From: an uncultured Verrucomicrobiota bacterium
GTDB lineage: Bacteria > Verrucomicrobiota > Verrucomicrobiia > Limisphaerales > SXTU01
Assembly: GCA_903863315.1 (NCBI GenBank)
Contig: CAIPBN010000255.1
Coordinates: 1-13,917, forward strand
Direction: 5' to 3'
Length of the DNA stretch: 13,917 bases
A program made the position numbers and the translations under genes. The notes under the pieces were generated by a model. The model saw only the letters and a program-made list of their open reading frames with translations. It ran no database searches and had not been told where the DNA came from. Below, piece after piece: positions 1 through 5,219 of this stretch. Every line of letters starts with the position of its first letter. Position 1 is the stretch's first letter.

Positions 1-173
1 CGATTCAGTCTTGGAGCTTGAGTCCACACCCACACCATCAACCCCGAACTCACGAACCCGACGACGAAACTGGAAAACAAGAACAAGCTCGATGTTGGCT
101 GCGTTTGGTAGTCTCGAAAAATCTGCCACGCCACCAACACGGCCACCGCTGAAAGAAGTAGGGTCAGCCTCAT
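1..173 (-). CDS. Partial small membrane protein, N-terminal 57 residues, runs off left edge
   Basis: On the minus strand an open frame begins at an ATG at 171-173 and stays open to the window edge for 57 codons. The peptide has two strongly hydrophobic stretches, about residues 3-19 (ending AWQIF) and 29-50 (SLFLFSSFVVGF to VWVW), joined by a short polar link DYQTQPTSS. This is what a two-helix inner-membrane protein looks like. A weak AGG lies about 8 bases before the ATG. The frame also stays open upstream to a TTG overlapping the stop of the preceding gene, but that extension is polar and less like a start. It sits 56 bases after the PSCyt gene on the same strand and could be cotranscribed. 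I do not recognise the family, and it is not the DUF1501 protein that often follows PSCyt genes. The C-terminus is outside the window, so a chance frame cannot be excluded. Confidence 0.5.
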   Translation of the reverse strand, partial: MRLTLLLSAVAVLVAWQIFRDYQTQPTSSLFLFSSFVVGFVSSGLMVWVWTQAPRLN

Positions 174-229
174 CGTCGAGGCCTGCGACCGCGCGGGGAC
201 CGCTGGCGATTCAGTTGTCGTTTGCGCGT

Positions 230-3200
230 TCAATTCTTTGTCACTACTTCATCGAGGTTCAGAATCAAGTTCGCCACCATCGTGTAGGCGGCGAGTTCGC
301 TCGGGTCGAGGGAGGCGTCAGGCTTGGACTCGCCGAAGGTGATGGCCTTCTTCGCGGCGTCGGTGCGGCCCTGGTATTTGGCCCATTGGGTGAAGAGCGT
401 GTCGGAGAGCACGGCGGTCTCGGCCTTCGTGGGCGGGCGGGCGGTGGCGAGCCGGAAGCCGTAGGCAAGCCGGGCTTCGGCGTGGCTGCCGCCCTCATTC
501 AACATCCGCTGGGCGAAAGCGCGCGCGGCCTCGAAGTGCTGCACGTCGTTCATCAGCACGAGCGCTTGGAGCGGCGTGTTGCTGCGCTCGCGGCGTGCGC
601 AGGACTGCTCGCGGCTCGGCGCGTCGAAGGTCGTCATGCTCGGCGCGGGCGCAGTGCGCTTGATGAAGGTGTAGAGGCTGCGCCGCCAGAGCGCGTCGCC
701 CTCGTCGCGCTTGTAGGTCTTCGTGTTGCTCCCGGAGTAGGCCACCGGCTCCCAGATGTTGTCGGGCTGGTAGGTGCGCACGCCCTTGCCACCGAGGGTG
801 GGAACGAGCAGACCGCTCACGGCGAGCGCGTTGTCGCGGACCTGCTCGGCGTCGAGGCGGAAGCGCGGGCCGCGTGCGTAGAAGCGGTTGTCCGGGTCGG
901 CAGCAATTTTCTGCGGCGTGGCCTTCGAGTCCTGCCGGTAGGTCGCGGAGGTCACGAGCAGCTTCACGAACTGCTTCATGTCCCAGCCCTGCTCGCGGAA
1001 GGTGACGGACAACCAATCCAGCAACTCAGCATGCGACGGCGCTTCGCCCTGCGCGCCGAAGTCGGACGAAGTCTTTACCAGCCCGGTGCCGAAGAGTTGT
1101 TGCCAGAAGCGGTTCACCGCCACGCGCGAAGTCAGCGGATGCTGCGGGCTGACGAGCCACTTGGCGAAGTCGAGGCGGTTGGTCGTGCCGGACTTGGGCA
1201 GCGGCGGGAGCACGGCGGGGACGTTCGGCCAGACCTGCTGGCCGGGCTTGTTGTATTGGCCGCGCAGCATCACGAAGCTGTCGCGGGGCTTCTCCAAATC
1301 CTTCCAGATGAAAGTCGCCGGGATGGCCTTGTCGAAGTCATCGCGGGCCTTGGCAATCGGGTCTTTCTCCGCGTGGACCTTGGCGAAGGCGGGGCGCGTG
1401 GAATTGCAGACGAACTCGAAGTAATAGTCGCGCAGCCGTTGGTTTTCCTCGGGCTTGCGGTCCTCGGGCTTCACGGAGCGGAACAGGCGTTTCACCTCGT
1501 CAGGCACGTTCGTGAGCGCCTTGCCCTGATTTTCCTTGAGCCAGACGGCGAGCGATTCGTTCGGGTCTTTCGAGGGATTGCTTTCGCCGGTGACGCCGAC
1601 GTTGTCCCACGTCACCGTGCCCCGGAAGAGCGTGAAAGCGAGGCCCTTGATTTTATCGCCGGCCTTGAAGCCAAGCTGCGACGCGGCGAACTCCAGTTTC
1701 ACCCACTCGCCGGTCTTGGGCAGGTCGCCGAGGCGCTTGCGCTCGTTCGTGTTGCGCTGGCCGAAGTCAATCGCGTCGAGGTCGCCCCACACCGCGCGGT
1801 GCGACCAGTTGCCGGTGTTGAACTGGAGCATCACGGACTTCGGTGGGTCCTGCGGGTCGAGGAAGATGTTGAGGAAGACCTTGCCGTTGGGCGGGATGGT
1901 GAGCGGTGTCTTGAGCTCGGAGAAAAAGTCCTGCCCCACGCCTGGGTCGGTGCGCTTCAACGCGCGCTTGCCGGAGAGAACCTTGCCGTCTTTTTCCGTG
2001 ACCCACTTCGCGGTGGTCGAAGCTCCGCTGGCCTCCACCTTCGCGCCGGCGGGGAAGTCGTCGTCCACCCAAGTCGTGTCGAACTTCTTGAGCGGCGGCG
2101 GCGGGTTGAGCGTGGACGGGTCGGTGTAAACGACCTTCGTCAGCTCGGCCTTGATGCGCTTGTCCACGGCGGCGATTTGCGCGTTGAAGTCGTCGAGCTT
2201 CTTCTGTTGCTCGGGGGTGGTGAGCTTGAGCGTGGGTGCGGTGAGCAGCGCGTTGCCGTCCATCGCGGGGTCCGCGTTGCTGTGGAAGAACGCATACATC
2301 GAGTAAAAGTCCTTCATCGTGAGCGGGTCGTATTTGTGGTCGTGGCAGACCGCACAACCGGCGGTCAGGCCCATCCACACGGACGCCGCGGTCTCCGTGC
2401 GGTCCACGGCGTAGCGGTAAATCCACTCCTCGTTGATGCTGCCGCCCTCGCCGGTGGTGACGTTGCACCGGTTGAAACCCGTGGCGATGAGCTGGTCTTG
2501 CGTCGGGTTCGGGAGCAGGTCGCCTGCGAGCTGCTCAATGGTGAACTGGTCGAACGGCAGGTTGCGGTTGAACGCGCGCACGACCCAGTCGCGGTAAGGC
2601 CACATGGAACGCTCGTTGTCCAAGTGCATGCCATGCGTGTCGCCGTAGCGCGCGGCGTCGAGCCAATGCCGGCCCATGTGCTCGCCGTAGTGCGGTGACT
2701 TGAGCAACCGGTCCACGACCTTCTCGTAGGCGTTCGGCGACGTGTCCGCGAGGAACGCTTCCACCTCGGCGACGGTGGGCGGGAGGCCGGTGAGGTCGAA
2801 GGTCACGCGGCGAATGAGGACTTCGCGGGAGGCCTCGGAGTTCGGCGTGAGCTTCTTTTCGGCAAGCTTCGCGAGGATGAAGGCATCAATGGGATTGCCG
2901 GTTGCCGATTGCCGATTGCCGATGGAAGGGGGCGTCGTCTTCACCGGTGCGACGAACGACCAATGCCCCTGATAGTTCGCGCCCTCCTCAATCCACTGCT
3001 TGAGCAACGCGAGCTGCTCCGGCTTGAGCGGCTTCTTGTTCGACTCCGCCGGGGGCATGAGGTCGTTCGCGTCCTTCGTCGTGACACGCGACCAAAGCTC
3101 GGACTTCTTCAAGTCCTTCGGCACCACCGCGTGCTTGGCGAGCGCGCTTTCCGCCACGTCGAGCCGGAGCTTGCCCTTGCGGGCCTTCTCGTCCGGCCCG

Positions 3201-3340
3201 TGGCAGGCGTAGCAGTTGTCAGAAAGGATGGGGCGGATGTCCCGGTTGAAATCAATCTTGCGCGGCGCGGCGCTGGCGGAAGTGACGGCAAGGCCGAGTG
3301 CGACGGCCAGGCAGCCCCAGGACAATTGCATGATGGTCAT
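230..3340 (-). CDS. Secreted PSCyt1-DUF1549-DUF1553 cytochrome-like protein
   Basis: A 1036-residue exported protein of the planctomycete/verrucomicrobial PSCyt1-PSCyt2-PSD1 family. A signal peptide covers about residues 1-24 (ends SASA). PSCyt1 follows with a haem-binding CYACH at 43-47 and a likely axial Met at 95 in LMPP. DUF1549 (PSCyt2) spans about 150-355 and carries a second haem-type motif, CAVCH at 329-333, in CAVCHDHKYDP. A beta-rich middle region (about 420-585, TTWVDDDFP to GTVTWDNVGV) looks like a carbohydrate-binding-type sandwich. DUF1553 (PSD1) occupies about 720-985 (LDFAKWLVSP, AVNRFWQQLFG, SNTPLQALVLMND). Length and order are typical of the family, whose biochemical role is not established; electron transfer linked to extracellular polymer breakdown is a common guess. 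ATG at residue 4 is an equally plausible start. The gene is divergent from ybaB. The frequent DUF1501 partner is not seen on either side within the window. Confidence 0.93.
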   Translation of the reverse strand: MTIMQLSWGCLAVALGLAVTSASAAPRKIDFNRDIRPILSDNCYACHGPDEKARKGKLRLDVAESALAKHAVVPKDLKKSELWSRVTTKDANDLMPPAESNKKPLKPEQLALLKQWIEEGANYQGHWSFVAPVKTTPPSIGNRQSATGNPIDAFILAKLAEKKLTPNSEASREVLIRRVTFDLTGLPPTVAEVEAFLADTSPNAYEKVVDRLLKSPHYGEHMGRHWLDAARYGDTHGMHLDNERSMWPYRDWVVRAFNRNLPFDQFTIEQLAGDLLPNPTQDQLIATGFNRCNVTTGEGGSINEEWIYRYAVDRTETAASVWMGLTAGCAVCHDHKYDPLTMKDFYSMYAFFHSNADPAMDGNALLTAPTLKLTTPEQQKKLDDFNAQIAAVDKRIKAELTKVVYTDPSTLNPPPPLKKFDTTWVDDDFPAGAKVEASGASTTAKWVTEKDGKVLSGKRALKRTDPGVGQDFFSELKTPLTIPPNGKVFLNIFLDPQDPPKSVMLQFNTGNWSHRAVWGDLDAIDFGQRNTNERKRLGDLPKTGEWVKLEFAASQLGFKAGDKIKGLAFTLFRGTVTWDNVGVTGESNPSKDPNESLAVWLKENQGKALTNVPDEVKRLFRSVKPEDRKPEENQRLRDYYFEFVCNSTRPAFAKVHAEKDPIAKARDDFDKAIPATFIWKDLEKPRDSFVMLRGQYNKPGQQVWPNVPAVLPPLPKSGTTNRLDFAKWLVSPQHPLTSRVAVNRFWQQLFGTGLVKTSSDFGAQGEAPSHAELLDWLSVTFREQGWDMKQFVKLLVTSATYRQDSKATPQKIAADPDNRFYARGPRFRLDAEQVRDNALAVSGLLVPTLGGKGVRTYQPDNIWEPVAYSGSNTKTYKRDEGDALWRRSLYTFIKRTAPAPSMTTFDAPSREQSCARRERSNTPLQALVLMNDVQHFEAARAFAQRMLNEGGSHAEARLAYGFRLATARPPTKAETAVLSDTLFTQWAKYQGRTDAAKKAITFGESKPDASLDPSELAAYTMVANLILNLDEVVTKN
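2894..2921. repeat. Four tandem copies of a 7-base unit, RTTGCCG, inside the PSCyt gene
   Basis: Four head-to-tail copies of (A/G)TTGCCG lie at 2894-2900, 2901-2907, 2908-2914 and 2915-2921. Three are identical and one starts with G. Seven is not a multiple of three, so each copy is read in a different frame, giving GNRQSATGN at about residues 141-149 of the PSCyt protein. This is the linker between the PSCyt1 segment and DUF1549, where an insertion would be tolerated. It looks like a low-complexity or dispersed-repeat insertion rather than a domain feature. Confidence 0.7.
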
Positions 3341-3479
3341 AGGCCCACTTTCGACTCGCCGCGAAAAAAGGCCATTCAGAAAGTGCGAAGGAACAAGTCG
3401 CTCCCGATACGTTGTCGTCTCCCAGTGTCACATTCCCCTCGTTGCGCTCCGCGGCCGAACCTGCAAACCTCATCCCACT
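3341..3479. other. Divergent intergenic region between the PSCyt gene and ybaB
   Basis: These 139 bases separate two outward-facing genes and must hold promoters for both unless transcription enters from elsewhere. I see an A-rich run (3364-3369) but no pair of -35/-10 boxes convincing enough to place. There is also no clear Shine-Dalgarno sequence before either start codon. Confidence 0.4.
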
Positions 3480-3791
3480 ATGTCGAGCATTGGCAAACTG
3501 ATGAAGCAGGCGCAGCGGATGCAGCAGCAAATCGAGCGCGTCCAGGCGGAACTGGCGGCGAGGACCGTCGAGGCCACCAGCGGAGGCGGAGTGGTCAAGG
3601 TCACGGCCAAGTGCGATGGCTCGCTTGCGGCCATCAAGATTGATCCGGCGGCGGTGAATCCGGCTGACGTGTCGCTGATTGAAGATATGGTGCTCGCCGC
3701 TGCCAACAACGCGCTCGTGCAGGCGAAGGAGATTTCCAACACTGAGATGGGCAAGGTGACTCAGGGGTTCAACCTGCCGGGGATGGTGTAG
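3480..3791 (+). CDS. ybaB: YbaB/EbfC family nucleoid-associated DNA-binding protein
   Basis: A 103-residue protein of the YbaB/EbfC family, small dimeric DNA-binding proteins that coat the nucleoid and are usually encoded next to recR. The N-terminal half (about residues 4-30, KLMKQAQRMQQQIERVQAEL) is the family's long amphipathic helix. It is followed by the conserved glycine-rich strand region (SGGGVVKVTAKCDG, about 34-47), the IKIDP segment (52-56) and the C-terminal helical region with NPADVSLIEDMVLAAANNAL. The frame is open well upstream, but the ATG at 3480 matches the family N-terminus and length (about 100-110 residues). No strong ribosome binding site precedes it. recR starts 82 bases downstream on the same strand. 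In many bacteria dnaX precedes this pair; here the upstream neighbour is an unrelated divergent gene. Confidence 0.95.
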   Translation: MSSIGKLMKQAQRMQQQIERVQAELAARTVEATSGGGVVKVTAKCDGSLAAIKIDPAAVNPADVSLIEDMVLAAANNALVQAKEISNTEMGKVTQGFNLPGMV

Positions 3792-3803
3792 CGCGTGCTC
3801 CGT

Positions 3804-3836
3804 GACGCGGATTGCGTGATTCACGCAGGGCGCGTC
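3804..3836 (+). repeat. Nested inverted repeat between ybaB and recR
   Basis: An outer pair GACGCG (3804-3809) and CGCGTC (3831-3836) encloses an inner perfect pair TGCGTGA (3813-3819) and TCACGCA (3821-3827) around a single central T. The RNA would fold as an interrupted hairpin with an asymmetric internal loop. A competing short pairing exists between CGCGT (3792-3796) and ACGCG (3805-3809). No U-run follows, so this is not a standard intrinsic terminator. It may be a small palindromic repeat, an mRNA structure affecting recR, or a binding site. Confidence 0.6.
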
Positions 3837-3873
3837 TGCCAATGCCCACGCAACCCGCAGCACGGAACATTTC

Positions 3874-4476
3874 ATGGCCTCCCTACCCGAGCCCATCATC
3901 GCCCTGACCGCCGCGCTGTCCCGCCTGCCCGGCATCGGGCCGCGTTCAGCGGAGCGGCTGGCGCTGCATCTCGTGCAGAGCGAGGCGGGTGCGGTGCGGG
4001 CTCTGGCAGAGGCCATTCTTGCGGCGCGCGAGCGCATCGCCCTCTGCCGCGTGTGTGGGGCGCTTACCGAGCGGCAACCGTGTGCCCTGTGCGATGATCC
4101 GCGCCGTGATGCCGCGCTCATTTGCGTGGTCGAACGCCCCACGGACATCTTCAGCATCGAGAAGTCCGGCGCGTTCCACGGGCGCTTTCATGTGCTGGGT
4201 GGAAAGATTTCCCCGCTCAATGGGGTTGGGCCGGAGGACTTGCGCATTGCGGAACTGGAAGCGCGGCTCGGTGCCGAGCCGGTGCAGGAAATCATCCTCG
4301 CGCTCGGCACGGACGTGGAGGGGGATGCCACCGGGCACTACCTCGCCAAGCGGCTCGCCGCGCGGGGCGTGAAGGTGAGCCGGCTCGCGCATGGCCTGCC
4401 GGCTGGCAGCGGCCTGGAGTTTGCGGATGAACTGACCTTGAGCCGGGCGCTGGAGGGAAGAACCAGTGTTCAGTAA
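3874..4476 (+). CDS. recR: Recombination mediator protein RecR
   Basis: A 200-residue RecR, which acts with RecF/RecO to load RecA at single-strand gaps during recombinational repair. Visible features in order: a helix-hairpin-helix (LSRLPGIGPRSAERLALHL, about 15-33); a four-cysteine zinc module at C58, C61, C70 and C73 (CRVC, CALC); a Toprim domain from about 81 (ICVVERPTDIFSIEKSG) through HVLGGKISPLNGVGPEDL; then LALGTDVEGDATGHYL and the Walker-B-like C-terminal segment with LAHGLPAGSGLEFADELTL. Length is exactly that expected. The last residues (SVQ) and the TAA stop are encoded by the left arm of an inverted repeat, so the native C-terminus seems to have been ended by that element. Only a weak ribosome binding site (CGGAAC) is visible. 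It is probably cotranscribed with ybaB. Confidence 0.97.
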   Translation: MASLPEPIIALTAALSRLPGIGPRSAERLALHLVQSEAGAVRALAEAILAARERIALCRVCGALTERQPCALCDDPRRDAALICVVERPTDIFSIEKSGAFHGRFHVLGGKISPLNGVGPEDLRIAELEARLGAEPVQEIILALGTDVEGDATGHYLAKRLAARGVKVSRLAHGLPAGSGLEFADELTLSRALEGRTSVQ

Positions 4477-4547
4477 GCAGTCTTCAGGGTTCTGTTTTCC
4501 CGTCACCGCCCGCGTTCGGCTTCACAAGCACTGATTACTGAACACTG
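4464..4547. repeat. 18-base inverted repeat between recR and the HAD gene
   Basis: The left arm at 4464-4481 and the right arm at 4530-4547 are reverse complements apart from one mismatch (AGTGTTCAGTAAGCAGT against AGTGTTCAGTAATCAGT on the other strand), separated by 48 bases. The left arm includes the recR stop codon. The CAGT/TTCAGTAATCAG wording resembles short dispersed repeats seen between genes in environmental genomes (recollection, not checked). As RNA it could form a long stem-loop, but no T-run follows. Confidence 0.75.
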
Positions 4548-4580
4548 ACTACCGATTTCTCCGACCCCAGAGCATTGCCC

Positions 4581-5204
4581 ATGAACACCGCCACCTCGCC
4601 GACTCCGACCGCCGTTGTCTTCGACCTCGGGAAAGTGCTGCTGGAATTCGACTACGGCATCGTGGCGCGCCGCCTGGCGGCGCACAGCGGCCGGGATGCG
4701 GAGCAGATTCGCGGGCTGTTGGACCAGTCCCCGTTGCTGTTTCGATTGGAGAGCGGGCAGATGACCAATGAGGAGTTCTTCGCCGAGGTGTCGTCCCTCA
4801 CCGGCTACACGGGCGGGTTTGGCGAGTTCGCCAACATCTTCGGCGACATCTTCTCGGCGATTCATCCCATGATCGACCTGCACGGCCAGCTTCGCGCACG
4901 CGGAGTGCCGACCTTTATTTTCTCGAACACCAACGAGCTCGCCGTGCGGCACATCCGGGCGAACTACGCCTTCTTCGCCCATTTCACGGACTACATTTAC
5001 TCACATGAGGCGGGCGCGATGAAGCCCGACCACCGGATTTACGAGGTGGTCGAGCGGCGTTCGGGCCGGAAGGGGGCGGAGCTGCTCTATCTGGACGACC
5101 GCAAGGAGAACGTGGACGCAGGCGCGTCGCGTGGATGGCAGGTGGTGCATCACCAGACGCCTGAGCAAACCATCGCCGCCGTGCGGGCGGCGGGTTTGTT
5201 GTGA
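4581..5204 (+). CDS. HAD-superfamily hydrolase, YihX-like (subfamily IA)
   Basis: A 207-residue cytosolic haloacid-dehalogenase-type phosphatase. All four HAD motifs are visible: motif I VVFDLGKVLLEFD with nucleophile D15; motif II FSNTN with S115; motif III with K148 in AMKPDHRIY; motif IV LYLDDRKENVDAG with D162 and D163. Motif I reads DLG where the common form is DxD. The same change occurs in E. coli YihX, a sugar-phosphate (alpha-glucose-1-phosphate) phosphatase that this protein resembles along its length, so it does not by itself mean inactivity. A helical cap lies at about 22-95. ATG at 4581 is preferred over a TTG two codons earlier. It lies 104 bases after recR and converges on the next gene with 15 bases between stops. 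The substrate cannot be read from sequence; a sugar phosphate is the best guess. Confidence 0.9.
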   Translation: MNTATSPTPTAVVFDLGKVLLEFDYGIVARRLAAHSGRDAEQIRGLLDQSPLLFRLESGQMTNEEFFAEVSSLTGYTGGFGEFANIFGDIFSAIHPMIDLHGQLRARGVPTFIFSNTNELAVRHIRANYAFFAHFTDYIYSHEAGAMKPDHRIYEVVERRSGRKGAELLYLDDRKENVDAGASRGWQVVHHQTPEQTIAAVRAAGLL

Positions 5205-5219
5205 GGAGACGGATCGGTT

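Noticed and set aside
11..2698. 895-codon plus-strand open frame
   Set aside because: It lies antisense to the well-supported PSCyt gene, is rich in Arg/Val/Glu/Leu without recognisable domains, and is the mirror image expected of a GC-rich gene.
2894..2921. CRISPR-like or iteron array
   Set aside because: The copies are 7 bases with no spacers, lie inside a gene, and no cas or rep gene is near.
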